The translations under genes were made by a program, and so were the position numbers. The notes beneath the pieces were generated by a model. That model had not been told where the DNA came from, searched no databases, and was given only the letters and a program-made list of their open reading frames with translations. Source: Gordonia sp. SID5947 (GTDB lineage: Bacteria; Actinomycetota; Actinomycetes; Mycobacteriales; Mycobacteriaceae). From it: a DNA stretch of 64,000 nt. Each line of letters opens with the position of its first letter. Within the stretch, counting starts at the first letter, position 1. Shown here in pieces: positions 9,159 to 18,892 of the stretch. The DNA is taken from assembly GCF_009862785.1 (NCBI RefSeq), contig NZ_WWHU01000001.1, positions 2,232,001 through 2,296,000 of the forward strand, written 5' to 3'.

Positions 9159-10562
9159 ATGGAACACCACCTGAAAGTCGATCGCTCTGACGTCGCCGAT
9201 GTTCCGGTCTCGGCGAACCCGCTGTTCACCCGCCGCGGCGAAGCCACCGAGTTCCCCCGATTCACGCTGCCCGAAACCGAATCGCTGCCCGAGACGGCCT
9301 ACCAGATCGTCCACGACGAGGCGATGCTCGACGGCAACGCCCGCCAGAACCTCGCCACCTTCGTGGGCACCTGGATGGACGACCACGCCAACCGTCTCTA
9401 CCTCGAGTCGGCCGACAAGAACATGATCGACAAGGACGAGTATCCACAGACCGCGGCGATCGAGACCCGTTGCTGGACAATGCTCGCAAACCTCTGGAAC
9501 GCGCCGGACGCCACCAAGGCGATCGGCACGTCGACCATCGGGTCGTCTGAGGCCGCGATGCTGGGCGGACTGGCTCTCAAACGCCGCTGGGCCGAACGCC
9601 GCAAAGCCGAGGGCAAGCCGGTCGGCACGCCGAACCTGATCATGTCGTCGGCGGTTCAGGTGTGCTGGGAGAAGTTCTGCAACTTCTTCGAGATCGAGCC
9701 ACGCTATGTGCCGATCACCGAGGAACATCCCTGCCTCGACGGGCACGACCTCGCGTCGTACGTAGACGAGAACACGATCGGCGTCGTACCGATCATGGGC
9801 GTCACCTACACCGGCGCCTACGAACCGGTCGCCGCGATCGCCGCCGCCCTCGACGAGATCCAGGCGAACACCGGTCTCGACATCCCGATCCACGTGGACG
9901 CGGCCTCCGGCGGCGCCATCGCGCCGTTCCTGCAGCCCGATCTGGAGTGGGATTTCCGGGTCGACCGGGTCGCATCGATCAACATGTCCGGCCACAAATA
10001 CGGACTCGTCTATCCCGGCATCGGTTGGGTGGTTTGGCGGGACGCGTCGTTGCTTCCCGAGAGCCTGGTGTTCCGGGTGAGCTACCTCGGCGGTGACATG
10101 CCCACATTCGCCATCAACTTCTCCCGGCCGGGCGCCCAGGTGTTGCTGCAGTACTACCAATTTCTCCGACTCGGCTTCCAGGGCTACCGCGCCGTCCAAC
10201 AGACCTGCCAGGACGTTGCGCTCTATCTGTCGTCGCAGATCGGCGCGATGGACCAGTTCGTCCTGCGCAGCGACGGCAGCGACATCCCAGTCTTCGCCTG
10301 GCAGCTCGCCCCCGGACACACCGACAACTGGAATCTCGACCACTTGTCCACCCAGTTGCGCGAACGTGGCTGGCTGGTGCCGGCGTATCCGTTGCCGGAC
10401 AACCTGGCCGATCAGTGGGTGCAGCGCATCGTGGTCCGCAACGGCCTCTCCCACGACCTGGCCGACCTGTTGATGCGCGACATCCGCAGCTCGGTGGCAT
10501 ATCTGGACAGTCTCGACGGACCGATGCCGACACCGCATGCCACCCACGGCTTCCATCACTGA
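9159..10562 (+). CDS. gadB: Glutamate decarboxylase
   Basis: A 467-residue PLP-dependent decarboxylase converting glutamate to GABA and CO2, consuming a proton in the cytoplasm. The PLP lysine is in INMSGHKYGLVYPG and the cofactor Asp in HVDAASGG; the start-proximal NLATFVGTWMDD and C-terminal RIVVRNGLSHDLADLL are typical GadA/GadB segments. Length equals the E. coli enzyme. No glutamate/GABA antiporter gene lies next to it, so it may serve GABA metabolism rather than a classical acid-resistance pair. Confidence 0.93.
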   Translation: MEHHLKVDRSDVADVPVSANPLFTRRGEATEFPRFTLPETESLPETAYQIVHDEAMLDGNARQNLATFVGTWMDDHANRLYLESADKNMIDKDEYPQTAAIETRCWTMLANLWNAPDATKAIGTSTIGSSEAAMLGGLALKRRWAERRKAEGKPVGTPNLIMSSAVQVCWEKFCNFFEIEPRYVPITEEHPCLDGHDLASYVDENTIGVVPIMGVTYTGAYEPVAAIAAALDEIQANTGLDIPIHVDAASGGAIAPFLQPDLEWDFRVDRVASINMSGHKYGLVYPGIGWVVWRDASLLPESLVFRVSYLGGDMPTFAINFSRPGAQVLLQYYQFLRLGFQGYRAVQQTCQDVALYLSSQIGAMDQFVLRSDGSDIPVFAWQLAPGHTDNWNLDHLSTQLRERGWLVPAYPLPDNLADQWVQRIVVRNGLSHDLADLLMRDIRSSVAYLDSLDGPMPTPHATHGFHH

Positions 10563-10575
10563 TCGGCGGAATTCT

Positions 10576-10589
10576 TAGAACAAGTTCTA
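10576..10589. promoter_or_regulatory. KstR-type operator
   Basis: TAGAACAAGTTCTA is a perfect 14-bp palindrome and fits the published KstR consensus TnnAACnnGTTnnA, the repressor of actinobacterial sterol catabolism genes. It ends 16 bases before the downstream ATG and abuts a TACGCT -10-like hexamer (10591-10596), a position that would block RNA polymerase. The sequence match is direct; KstR control is inference. Confidence 0.7.
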
Positions 10590-10605
10590 GTACGCTCATG
10601 CCTCG

Positions 10606-11118
10606 ATGAGCACATTCACGCATTCCGAACTCGATGAGGCCTTCGGTCACTTCCAGCGAACCGTCGCCGAGATCGCCGTCACCCGCGACTGGGACCGGTT
10701 CGCCGAGCTGTTCACCGACGACGCCGACTACGTCGAGCACGCCCTCGGCACCATGTCCGGCCGCGAGGAGATCCGGGCCTGGATCTGGAAGACGATGACG
10801 GCCTTCCCCGGCAGCCACATGACCGGGTTTCCTTCCCTGTGGCATGTGGTGGACGCTCCGACGGGGCGGGTGATCTGCGAGGTCGACAATCCGATGCGCG
10901 ACCCCGGTGACGGCACACAGATCACCGCAACCAACATCACCATCCTCACCTATGCCGGAAACAATCAGTGGAGCCGGGAAGAGGATGTCTACAACCCGAT
11001 GGAATTCGGGCAGGCCGCGATGAGATGGTGCGAGAAATCGGCGAAACTGGGTACCCTTGACGACGACGCGGCCCGGTGGATGGAGACCATCGGGGTGATG
11101 TTCGCACGGCGTAGATGA
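10606..11118 (+). CDS. NTF2-like (SnoaL/ketosteroid-isomerase fold) protein
   Basis: A 170-residue cytoplasmic protein with the NTF2/SnoaL pattern: an N-terminal helix with DWDRFAELFTDDADYVEHALG, then GREEIRAWIWKTM, and a C-terminal sheet with WSREEDVYNP. The fold is used by ketosteroid isomerases, dehydratases and polyketide cyclases, so fold does not set the reaction. The KstR-type operator just upstream makes a role in sterol or steroid breakdown plausible. I see no Shine-Dalgarno; a short-leader transcript from the TACGCT hexamer is possible. It ends about 280 bp before desA and is probably a single-gene unit. Confidence 0.8.
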   Translation: MSTFTHSELDEAFGHFQRTVAEIAVTRDWDRFAELFTDDADYVEHALGTMSGREEIRAWIWKTMTAFPGSHMTGFPSLWHVVDAPTGRVICEVDNPMRDPGDGTQITATNITILTYAGNNQWSREEDVYNPMEFGQAAMRWCEKSAKLGTLDDDAARWMETIGVMFARRR

Positions 11119-11400
11119 CGTGGTGGCCTCGGGGAGCTCATGTGACGGCATGTGAGAGGCCTGCGAGTCAGCCGTGAAAACCGCGTCGCACAGGGGAAGG
11201 CGTGTGTCGATCAACGATCGTGACCGATGACACGTGAGGTGAACGTAACGGCGCGTGCCCATGGTTACGATTGCGTAGGTACGGACTTGGGCCGGGTCGG
11301 CCAGGTGTCGTACCCTGGACCACTGACCATCATGTCAGTCCCGCGCCGAGCTCACCACTGACAGGCATGACATACGGACCACCACCGTTCGGAGGAAAGA

Positions 11401-12393
11401 ATGGCACGCGAGCTGACCCAGCTGGAACTGCTCAAGGAGCTGGCACCGGTCGCCGAGGAGAACGTCAACCGGCACCTCAAGATCGCCAAGAACTGGAACC
11501 CGCACGACTACGTGCCCTGGGACGAGGGCAAGAACTTCGCAGCACTCGGTGGGGTGGATTACGACCCCGAGCAGTCGCAGCTCGACGAGGTCGCGAAGGC
11601 CGCGATGATCACCAACCTCCTGACGGAGGACAACCTGCCATCCTACCACCGGGTCATCGCCGACAACTTCTCGATGGATTCGGCGTGGGGCCACTGGGTG
11701 GGCCGTTGGACCGCCGAGGAGAACCGGCATGGCATCGTCATGCGTGATTACCTCGTGGTGACCCGCGGCGTGGATCCCGTCGCCCTCGAGGAGGCGCGGA
11801 TGATCCACATGACCAACGGTTATGACCCGATGCTGGCGGCCGCCGGTCGCGTCGACGAACTCCAGGAGCATGCCGACGAACTCGGCATCCTGCACTCCGT
11901 CGCCTACGTGACGTTCCAGGAACTCGCGACCCGCGTCAGCCACCGCAACACCGGCAAGGCCTGCAACGACCCGATCGCGGACAAGATGCTCCAGCGCATC
12001 GCCGCCGACGAGAACCTGCACATGATCTTCTACCGCAACATCTGCGGCGCGGGTATGGACATCTCCCCCGACCAGACGCTGCGTGCGGTGACCGACATCG
12101 TCACCAACTTCCAGATGCCGGGCGCCGGCATGCCGAACTTCCGTCGCCACGGCGTGCTGATGGCCAAGCACGGCATCTACGATCTGCGCCAGCACCTCGA
12201 AGAGGTCATCATGCCGGTCCTGCGTAAGTGGAAGGTCTTCGAGCGTGAGGACTTCACCGCCGAAGGCGAGAAGACCCGCGAGGAGCTCGCCGCGTTCCTC
12301 GAGCAGCTCGAGAAGGACACCATTCGCTTCGAAGAGATGCGCGATCGGTCGCTTGCTCGCGAAGCCAAGAAGCGGGAGCAGCAGGCATCCTGA
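11401..12393 (+). CDS. desA: Acyl-ACP desaturase (DesA1-like)
   Basis: A 330-residue soluble di-iron acyl-[acyl-carrier-protein] desaturase, introducing a double bond into ACP-bound fatty acyl chains for membrane or mycolic acid precursors. The two iron ligand motifs are ExxH in TAEENRHGIVM and DENLHMIFYRN, preceded by a helix with LLTEDNLPSYHR. A strong GGAGGAAAG ribosome-binding site precedes the ATG. It matches M. tuberculosis DesA1 (Rv0824c) in sequence features and in having dus, an LCP protein and phoU as successive neighbours. The 280-bp upstream region is long enough for a regulated promoter, but I recognise no operator. Confidence 0.93.
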   Translation: MARELTQLELLKELAPVAEENVNRHLKIAKNWNPHDYVPWDEGKNFAALGGVDYDPEQSQLDEVAKAAMITNLLTEDNLPSYHRVIADNFSMDSAWGHWVGRWTAEENRHGIVMRDYLVVTRGVDPVALEEARMIHMTNGYDPMLAAAGRVDELQEHADELGILHSVAYVTFQELATRVSHRNTGKACNDPIADKMLQRIAADENLHMIFYRNICGAGMDISPDQTLRAVTDIVTNFQMPGAGMPNFRRHGVLMAKHGIYDLRQHLEEVIMPVLRKWKVFEREDFTAEGEKTREELAAFLEQLEKDTIRFEEMRDRSLAREAKKREQQAS

Positions 12394-12485
12394 GTACCAC
12401 CACGCTCCGACCGCTCCCGCACGAGCGAGTTCGCGAGCGGCACGACGGACCGGCGTCCACGGATCTCTCCGCGGGCGCCGGTTCG

Positions 12486-13637
12486 GTGTCGTCTGGTCGT
12501 CCCCTGAACATCGGGTCCATCGAACTCGCCAGCCCGGTGGTGTTGGCACCCATGGCGGGTGTCACCAACGTCGCTTTCCGTACGTTGTGCCGAGAGCTCG
12601 AGCTCGCCCGCACCGGCACGGTATCCGGGCTCTACGTGTGCGAGATGGTCACTGCGCGTGCGCTCGTCGAGCGCCACCCGGTCACGATGCACATGACCAC
12701 CTTCGGCCCCGACGAGTCCCCACGGTCGATGCAGCTCTACACCGTCGATCCGGAGAACACCTACGCCGCGGCCAAGATGATCGCCGACGAGAACCTCGCC
12801 GATCACATCGACATGAACTTCGGTTGCCCGGTCCCCAAGGTGACCCGCAAGGGTGGCGGATCGGCGATTCCCTACAAGCGCAACCTGTTCCGACGGATCG
12901 TCGCGGCCGCGGTGCGCGCCACCGAGGGCACCTCGATCCCCGTGACAGTGAAGTTCCGGATCGGCATCGACGACGAGCACCACACGCATCTCGACGCCGG
13001 ACGTATCGCAGCCGCCGAGGGCGCCCAGGCCGTCGCCCTGCATGCCCGCACTGCGTCGCAGCGCTATTCGGGAACCGCGGATTGGGATGAGATCGCCCGG
13101 CTCAAAGAGCATGTGACCGACGTTCCGGTCCTCGGCAACGGTGACATCTTCGAGCCCGCCGATGCCGTCGAGATGATGCGCCGCACCGGTTGCGACGGTG
13201 TGGTGATCGGCCGCGGCTGCCTCGGCCGACCCTGGTTGTTCGCCGAACTCGCTGCCGAATTGAACGGATTCGAGGCGCCAGCCGCCCCGGATCTCGGAGA
13301 AGTGGCACAGATCATCGTCCGGCACGGTGAGCTGCTCTCGGCACATCATGGCGAGGGCAAGGGCATGCGAGAGATCCGCAAGCATGTCGCCTGGTATCTG
13401 CGAGGTTTCCCGGCCGGATCAGATCTGCGCAATCGCCTGGCGCTGGTCAACACCCTCGATGAACTGCGCGAACTCGTCGGCACGCTCCCGGCAGACGCCC
13501 AGTTCCCGGCCGACGGGCACGGGCCGCGCGGTCGTCAGGGATCGCCTGCGAAGGTCGCACTCCCCGACGGCTGGCTCGACGATCCGGACGAGGACATCGT
13601 TCCCGACGGCGCCGAGATCATGCATTCGGGCGGCTGA
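12486..13637 (+). CDS. dus: tRNA-dihydrouridine synthase
   Basis: An FMN-dependent enzyme reducing uridine to dihydrouridine in the tRNA D-loop. The TIM barrel shows VVLAPMAGVTNVAFR at the start, the signature MNFGCPVPKVTRKGGGSA with the catalytic Cys, HARTASQRYSG, and GNGDIFEPADA with GRGCLGRPW for FMN phosphate binding. A GTG start at 12486 gives 383 residues, normal for the family; a start further upstream cannot be excluded because the frame stays open. It follows desA at 92 bp, as in mycobacteria. Confidence 0.92.
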   Translation: MSSGRPLNIGSIELASPVVLAPMAGVTNVAFRTLCRELELARTGTVSGLYVCEMVTARALVERHPVTMHMTTFGPDESPRSMQLYTVDPENTYAAAKMIADENLADHIDMNFGCPVPKVTRKGGGSAIPYKRNLFRRIVAAAVRATEGTSIPVTVKFRIGIDDEHHTHLDAGRIAAAEGAQAVALHARTASQRYSGTADWDEIARLKEHVTDVPVLGNGDIFEPADAVEMMRRTGCDGVVIGRGCLGRPWLFAELAAELNGFEAPAAPDLGEVAQIIVRHGELLSAHHGEGKGMREIRKHVAWYLRGFPAGSDLRNRLALVNTLDELRELVGTLPADAQFPADGHGPRGRQGSPAKVALPDGWLDDPDEDIVPDGAEIMHSGG

Positions 13638-13793
13638 GCGGGGAAAGCAAACCGCCACGCGGTAGCTGAGACATGTTCTCAGGTGCAATCAGTAATATGA
13701 CTCGAGGTTCTGCATGCGCGGAGCCATGTCATGGTGCGCCGTATCAGCCCATCGGCGGTGTCACCGGAAGTTCGGGGTTCAAGGGAATGTCAG

Positions 13794-15923
13794 TTGAGTC
13801 GTAAGTCATCGGGACCGGACGAGCCGTCCGACGAAGGCAGTACGCCTCGTCGTAGCCGGCGGGCCGGGCGCACCGGTGGTGCCAACGACTTCAAGGAGAT
13901 GTTCGGCGAACCACCGGTGAACGGCGGACCCACACACGGCGCACTCCACGAGCCGCGCGGTACCGATCGCTACGTCCGCGGTCGCACCCGGCTCACCGTC
14001 CGTGAGCTGATGGAACAGATGAACGCGGCCGGCGGCGACGCACCGCAGCCGTCCGATCGTCCACAGCAGGGGCAGGCCAGACGGCGGCCGCCCAAACGTT
14101 CGCCGGAGCCACAGCCGCCCGCCGACGAGAACCCCACCACCGTCCATCGGTTCGACGACCTCGACGAGGTCCCCAACGCGAACGATGTCACCCAGAAGAT
14201 CCCGACCATCCGCGCCGAGGCGGCCGACGTCGACGTCGACCTCTCGGACGACGCGACGCGGGAGCGGGTCACCGAAGAGTCGCGCGGGCAGGGCAGCCGC
14301 GCCCGGCCGTTGCAGCCGACTCCCGATCTCTCCGACACCATCCCGCCGCGGTCGCGCCCGTTCCGGCATCCCGGACCGGAGGACCGTCGGCGAAACCTCA
14401 GCCGCAACGTCACCGTCACCGGCCGGGTCATGGTCGCAGTCGCCTGCGTGATGGCGCTCATCGGTACCGGTTTCGTCTGGGGCTATCTGCAGTCGTGGGA
14501 TGGCAACTGGAAGACCATCAATGCGGTCAACCCGGACGATTCGAACATCCGCAAGAAAGACGCCCAGTACGGCGACGAGAACTACCTCATCGTGGGAACC
14601 GACACCCGGACGGGTAAGAACGGCAAGGTCGGCGCCGGCACCACCGCCGACGCCGAGGGCGCGCGATCGGACACCGTGATCCTGGTCAACGTGCCGGCCA
14701 ATCGCAGCCGTGTGGTCGCCGTCTCGTTTCCCCGCGATCTCCAGGTCGACCGCCCCGAGTGCCAGCAATGGGACAACACCGCGGGCACCTACGGCGACGC
14801 GATACCGCCCGAGACCGGCGTGAAGCTCAACAGCCTGTATGCCAGCGGCGGACCGAAGTGCCTGGTGCAGGCGATCACCCAGATGAGCGGCCTGAACATC
14901 AACCACTTCATCGCGATGGACTTCTACGGTTTCGAGAAGGTCGTCAAGTCGGTGGGCGGCGTCGACGTCTGTTCCACCGCCCCGCTCTACGATTACGAAC
15001 TCGGCCAGATCCTCCGGAAGCCCGGAAAGCAGAAGCTCAGCGGACGCCGGGCCCTGAACTACGTCCGCGCACGCAACATCGCATCCGAGGGCACCGGTGA
15101 CTACGGCCGCATCAAGCGACAGCAGCTGTTCATGTCGTCGCTGCTGCGGGCCACGCTGTCGGGCAACGTGTTGTCGAACCCGAACAAGCTGAACGGCATC
15201 GTCAACACCTTCATCGAGTACAGCTTCGTCGATGGTGTCGACACCCGCTCGCTGCTCAATCTCGCCGAGTCGATGCAGGGCATCGAAGCGGGCCGCGTCA
15301 CGTTCCTGACCATCCCGACATCGGGCACCACGACCGACGGTCTGAACAACGAGATCCCGCGGACCGAGGCCATCAACGCGATCTTCAACTCGATCATCGA
15401 CGACGACCCGCTTCCCGGCGAGAAGGCCAAGAAGCAGAAGTCGAGTTCCGCCAGCAAGAAGGCATCGAGCAGTTCGTCCGGGCCGTCCACCGAGGCCGCA
15501 CCGACCAAGTTGTCGGCGACCGCGCAGAGCCCGGGCAACGTGGGAGTGCGCGTGCTCAACGGCACCACCCGCAGCGGCGTCGCGTCGGAGACCTCCGACC
15601 AGCTGGTGTCGCAAGGATTCGATGTCCGTGGTGTCGCCGACGCCTCGGAGAACCGTGACGAGACCGTCATCCGCTACGGCGCAGGCGAGCAGGATTCGGC
15701 GGCCACTCTCGCGACGATGTTCCCCGGCGCATCGATCCAACTCGACCCGAACGTGAAGTCGGGCGTCGAAGTGATCCTCGGTTCGAATTTCGACGGCTCG
15801 CTGGACTCGCCCCCTGCTTCCGGCAGCACCATCTCGGTGGAGCAGCTCCCGGCGGTGTCGGCATCGTCGGGACTGCCGAACGATCTCGCGGTGACCAACG
15901 CGGGCGACGCCACGTGCTCCTGA
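13794..15923 (+). CDS. LytR-CpsA-Psr (LCP) cell-wall ligase with LytR_C domain
   Basis: A membrane-anchored LCP protein that probably transfers a cell-wall polymer (arabinogalactan in this order) onto peptidoglycan. A long proline-rich, charged cytoplasmic N-terminus (about 210 residues) is followed by one membrane span ([18 protein letters not shown]). The extracellular LCP domain includes [40 protein letters not shown] and GRIKRQQ, with the pyrophosphate-binding Arg/Asp residues. A Ser/Lys-rich linker leads to a C-terminal LytR_C domain ([14 protein letters not shown] onward). I chose TTG at 13794 because AAGGGA lies 8 bases upstream; an in-frame ATG at 13731 would lengthen it by 21 residues. 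Corresponds to Rv0822c by position. Confidence 0.88.
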   Translation: MSRKSSGPDEPSDEGSTPRRSRRAGRTGGANDFKEMFGEPPVNGGPTHGALHEPRGTDRYVRGRTRLTVRELMEQMNAAGGDAPQPSDRPQQGQARRRPPKRSPEPQPPADENPTTVHRFDDLDEVPNANDVTQKIPTIRAEAADVDVDLSDDATRERVTEESRGQGSRARPLQPTPDLSDTIPPRSRPFRHPGPEDRRRNLSRNVTVTGRVMVAVACVMALIGTGFVWGYLQSWDGNWKTINAVNPDDSNIRKKDAQYGDENYLIVGTDTRTGKNGKVGAGTTADAEGARSDTVILVNVPANRSRVVAVSFPRDLQVDRPECQQWDNTAGTYGDAIPPETGVKLNSLYASGGPKCLVQAITQMSGLNINHFIAMDFYGFEKVVKSVGGVDVCSTAPLYDYELGQILRKPGKQKLSGRRALNYVRARNIASEGTGDYGRIKRQQLFMSSLLRATLSGNVLSNPNKLNGIVNTFIEYSFVDGVDTRSLLNLAESMQGIEAGRVTFLTIPTSGTTTDGLNNEIPRTEAINAIFNSIIDDDPLPGEKAKKQKSSSASKKASSSSSGPSTEAAPTKLSATAQSPGNVGVRVLNGTTRSGVASETSDQLVSQGFDVRGVADASENRDETVIRYGAGEQDSAATLATMFPGASIQLDPNVKSGVEVILGSNFDGSLDSPPASGSTISVEQLPAVSASSGLPNDLAVTNAGDATCS

Positions 15924-16023
15924 CCTGCACAAAATAGGACAAATCCGAAACGCACCACCCGTTCACGGTGTGTTCATCCGCGGTCGCGGGGTACGGGTCG
16001 CTCGACCAAGTATCCTGGACGTT

Positions 16024-16686
16024 ATGCGTACCGCGTACCTCGAGCAGCTCGACCTGCTCAATTCGATTCTCGGCGAGATGTGCGATCTCGCCGGCGCCAC
16101 CATGGCGCGCGCCACTCAGGCACTACTCCAGGCCGATCTCGCCGTCGCCGAGGAAGTCATCACCGACAACGACCGGATGAACGAGTTGTCGACCCGCGCC
16201 GAGGAGCAGGCGTTTGCGCTGCTGGCGCTGCAGGCCCCGGTCGCCGGTGACCTACGCGGGATCGTCAGTGCATTCCAGATCGCTGCGGATGTCGACCGGA
16301 TGGGTGCACTCGCCCTGCATGTGGCGAAGGTGGCGCGCCGTCGCCACCCGGCCAAGGCGCTCCCCGAGGAGGTCAACGGCTACTTTGCCGAGATGGGCCG
16401 GCTCGCGGTGCAGCTCGCGGAGACCGCGCGCGAGGTCCTGACCACTCAGAACCCGGAGGAAGCGGTCCGTCTGCAAGAGGACGACGACGCGATGGACGAT
16501 CTCCACCGGCACCTGTTCACGGTGCTGATGGATCGTGAATGGAGCCACGGGGTCGCCGCTGCTGTCGATGTGACCCTGCTCGGGCGGTATTACGAGCGCT
16601 TCGCCGACCACGCCGTGCTCATCGGACGCCGGGTGGTGTTCCAGGCCACCGGGCAGACACCGGAGCAGTTCCTCGAGGTCTCCTGA
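16024..16686 (+). CDS. phoU: Phosphate transport regulator PhoU (PhoY)
   Basis: A 220-residue all-helical PhoU protein with two three-helix bundles, each with the metal-binding E/DxxxD pattern ([29 protein letters not shown]). PhoU damps signalling from the Pst transporter to the phosphate sensor kinase. The start at 16024 gives [13 protein letters not shown], the usual N-terminus; the frame is open further upstream. It is convergent with pstBACS, from which it is separated by a terminator and a small gene. Confidence 0.93.
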   Translation: MRTAYLEQLDLLNSILGEMCDLAGATMARATQALLQADLAVAEEVITDNDRMNELSTRAEEQAFALLALQAPVAGDLRGIVSAFQIAADVDRMGALALHVAKVARRRHPAKALPEEVNGYFAEMGRLAVQLAETAREVLTTQNPEEAVRLQEDDDAMDDLHRHLFTVLMDREWSHGVAAAVDVTLLGRYYERFADHAVLIGRRVVFQATGQTPEQFLEVS

Positions 16687-16709
16687 CGGAGAGGTCGAGG
16701 AGATCTCCC

Positions 16710-16743
16710 ACGCGGTCCGGATGCGATCCGGACCGCGTTTTTT
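16710..16743 (+). terminator. Rho-independent terminator after phoU
   Basis: A perfect 13-bp stem (ACGCGGTCCGGAT with its complement) around a 3-base loop, followed by six T residues. A textbook intrinsic terminator for the phoU transcript. Confidence 0.95.
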
Positions 16744-16817
16744 CTGTCGTGAGATGCCGCTCACCTGCGGCGGCGCAGAATTTCGTGACCCCGCCGACCC
16801 GACGCTAGGGTGGCGAC

Positions 16818-17114
16818 ATGGCTCAGCATCCCTCTGCGGAACGAGACTTCGACCCGAGCACCGGGAGCGCAGCGAGCGGGCTCCGATCCAGTACGAGCGC
16901 CGGGAGCGTAGCGAGCGGGCTCGGATTCGGTGCGGGCGCCGGGAGCGTAGCGAGCGGGCTCCGATCCAGTACGAGCGCCGGGAGCACAGCGAGCTTCTCG
17001 CCGGTCACCGACGATGAGCAGGCCGCCGCGGCACACCGACGGCAGATCCTCAGCTATCTGGGTTTCACCCTCGCGCTGATCGCCCTGCTGATCATCCTGT
17101 TGTTGAGCATGTGA
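16818..17114 (+). CDS. Small membrane protein carrying 13-residue repeats
   Basis: A 98-residue protein of unknown function. Residues 1-13 are polar. Residues 14-59 are built from a 13-residue unit (of type SAGSVASGLRSST) repeated 3.5 times. Residues 62-74 are charged (DDEQAAAAHRRQ). The C-terminus is one membrane span (GFTLALIALLIILLLSM). An open frame, a GGGTGG ribosome-binding site and the hydrophobic tail support a real gene. The repeat part is encoded by 39-bp DNA repeats of the type scattered in actinobacterial intergenic DNA, so the ancestral protein may have been only about 50 residues. It lies between phoU and pstB, convergent with pstB. Confidence 0.6.
   Translation: MAQHPSAERDFDPSTGSAASGLRSSTSAGSVASGLGFGAGAGSVASGLRSSTSAGSTASFSPVTDDEQAAAAHRRQILSYLGFTLALIALLIILLLSM
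16856..16994 (+). repeat. 39-bp tandem repeat array
   Basis: Units at 16856-16894, 16895-16933, 16934-16972 and a partial unit at 16973-16994. The core is CCGGGAGCGTAGCGAGCGGG followed by CTCCGATCCAGTAC; each copy holds a GGAGC/GCTCC inverted repeat. Unit length is a multiple of three, so the array stays in frame with the gene around it. Units 1 and 3 share the same 3' half while unit 2 differs. Confidence 0.9.
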
Positions 17115-17145
17115 CAGCCGGTATTCCGGCTGCCGGTGTACCGGC

Positions 17146-17922
17146 TCAGCCGAAGCGGCCCGAGATGTAGTCCTCGGTCTCCTGCTTGAGCGGGCTGGAG
17201 AACATCGTCTCGGTGTCGTTCAGCTCGACGAGCTGACCCGGCTGGCCGATACCTTCCAGGTTGAAGAATGCGGTCTGATCGCTGACGCGGGCCGCCTGCT
17301 GCATGTTGTGGGTGACGATGACGATCGTGTACTCCTTCTTGAGCTCACCCATCAGGTCCTCGATCGCCAACGTCGAGATGGGATCGAGCGCCGAACACGG
17401 CTCGTCCATCAGCAAGACATCCGGCGACACCGCGATCGCCCGCGCGATGCAGAGTCGCTGCTGCTGACCACCGGACAGCCCACCGCCGGGCTTGTCGAGT
17501 CGATCCTTCACCTCGTCCCACAGATTGGCGCCGCGCAGACTGCGCTCGGCGACCTCGTCGAGCTGGGCCTTGTTCCGCAAGCCCTGAAGCTTCAGACCGG
17601 CCACCACGTTGTCGCGAATCGACATGGTGGGAAACGGGTTCGGGCGCTGGAAGACCATTCCGATGGTCGCGCGGACGCTGACCGGGTCGACGCCCTTGGC
17701 ATAGATGTCCTCGCTGTCGAGGAGCACCTTGCCGGTCGCGTACGCGCCGGGGGTCACCTCGTGCATGCGATTGAGCGTGCGCAGCACCGTCGACTTGCCG
17801 CAGCCCGACGGGCCGATGAAGGCGGTGATGCAACGCGGCGGAACCTCCAGCGTCACATCCTTCACCGCGTGGAATGCGCCGTAGTAGATGTTGAGGTCTT
17901 TGATGTCGAGGCGCTTTGCCAT
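17146..17922 (-). CDS. pstB: Phosphate ABC transporter ATP-binding protein
   Basis: A 258-residue ATPase powering high-affinity phosphate import through PstC/PstA. Walker A is GPSGCGKST, the signature motif [13 protein letters not shown] and Walker [13 protein letters not shown], with the PstB-typical MRRICD-region equivalents and [14 protein letters not shown]. Start taken at 17922 ([15 protein letters not shown]); the longer open frame adds 13 residues. Last gene of the pstSCAB operon, about 66 bp after pstA. Confidence 0.95.
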   Translation of the reverse strand: MAKRLDIKDLNIYYGAFHAVKDVTLEVPPRCITAFIGPSGCGKSTVLRTLNRMHEVTPGAYATGKVLLDSEDIYAKGVDPVSVRATIGMVFQRPNPFPTMSIRDNVVAGLKLQGLRNKAQLDEVAERSLRGANLWDEVKDRLDKPGGGLSGGQQQRLCIARAIAVSPDVLLMDEPCSALDPISTLAIEDLMGELKKEYTIVIVTHNMQQAARVSDQTAFFNLEGIGQPGQLVELNDTETMFSSPLKQETEDYISGRFG

Positions 17923-17988
17923 TGTCTCTATCCGTTCTCGCGGTGGAGGCGCTCCGCTCACCGGTGAGCGTGAAGGCGCCTCGAAGGG

Positions 17989-18891
17989 TCAGGAGGTCTT
18001 GGGGGCGAACAACTTCGCCACGGCTTTGGCACCGAAGTACACGATCGCGACCAGGATGACCAGGGTCAGCGCCCCACCCCACACCTTGTCGAGGGCGCCG
18101 GGACCGTTGTTGTACTGCTGCACCATCATCAGCGGGAGCGATTCCTGGTTGCCCGCGAAGGGATTCCAGTTCAACGCCCGTGTCGAGCCGACCAGGATCA
18201 GCACGGGCGCGGATTCACCCATGACACGCGCGATTGCCAACATCACGCCGGTGACGATGCCCGACAGCGCCGTCGGGAGGACCACTCGCGCGATGGTCTT
18301 CCACTTCGGGATGCCCAACGCATAAGACGCCTCTCGCAGGTCCTGCGGGACGATCTTCAGCATCTCCTCGGTTGCGCGCACCACCAACGGCACCATCAGG
18401 AGCACCAGCGCGAGCGAGACGACGAAGCCCATTCGCGGGAGTCCGAGCGACGTGCGCCAGACCGCGTAGATGAACAGTGCGGCCACGATCGACGGGACAC
18501 CGGACAGGATGTCGACCATGAAGGTCGTGGTGCGGGCGAGGAAAGACTTGCCGTTGCTGTACTCGACCAGGTAGATCGCCACGAAGATGCCGAGCGGGAC
18601 GGAGATCACCGCGGCCAGAGCGGTCTGCACGAGCGTGCCGACTATCGCGTTGGCTGCGCCGCCCCGGCGTTCGGCGGCAGTCCACCACTGCGGGTCCAGA
18701 ATGGGTTCGATCCCCCGGGCGACGAGCGTGACGACCAGCCACACCAGAGGCACCAGAGCGATCAACAACGCCAGCGAGACGAGGATCTTCGTTGCCTGGT
18801 TGACGACCTTGCGTCGGCCGGCCACCGGCTGAAAACCGGACCGGTGACGTTTGACCGGTTCACTCGGCCGTGTATCGAGGGTCACGGACAT
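17989..18891 (-). CDS. pstA: Phosphate ABC transporter permease PstA
   Basis: A 300-residue inner-membrane permease with six predicted spans and the ABC-permease coupling loop EEMLKIVPQDLREASYALG that docks PstB. Start at 18891 leaves one base between the pstC stop and the ATG, so translation is coupled. It forms the channel with PstC. Confidence 0.94.
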   Translation of the reverse strand: MSVTLDTRPSEPVKRHRSGFQPVAGRRKVVNQATKILVSLALLIALVPLVWLVVTLVARGIEPILDPQWWTAAERRGGAANAIVGTLVQTALAAVISVPLGIFVAIYLVEYSNGKSFLARTTTFMVDILSGVPSIVAALFIYAVWRTSLGLPRMGFVVSLALVLLMVPLVVRATEEMLKIVPQDLREASYALGIPKWKTIARVVLPTALSGIVTGVMLAIARVMGESAPVLILVGSTRALNWNPFAGNQESLPLMMVQQYNNGPGALDKVWGGALTLVILVAIVYFGAKAVAKLFAPKTS

Positions 18892-18892
18892 G

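Noticed and set aside
9129..10559. 476-codon open frame antisense to glutamate decarboxylase
   Set aside because: Antisense shadow without family motifs; the sense frame has the PLP lysine motif.
13806..15932. 708-codon open frame antisense to the LCP gene
   Set aside because: Caused by high third-position GC of the real gene; the sense product has all LCP motifs.
16856..16994. CRISPR array
   Set aside because: Units are contiguous with no spacers and are coding in frame; no cas genes in the window.
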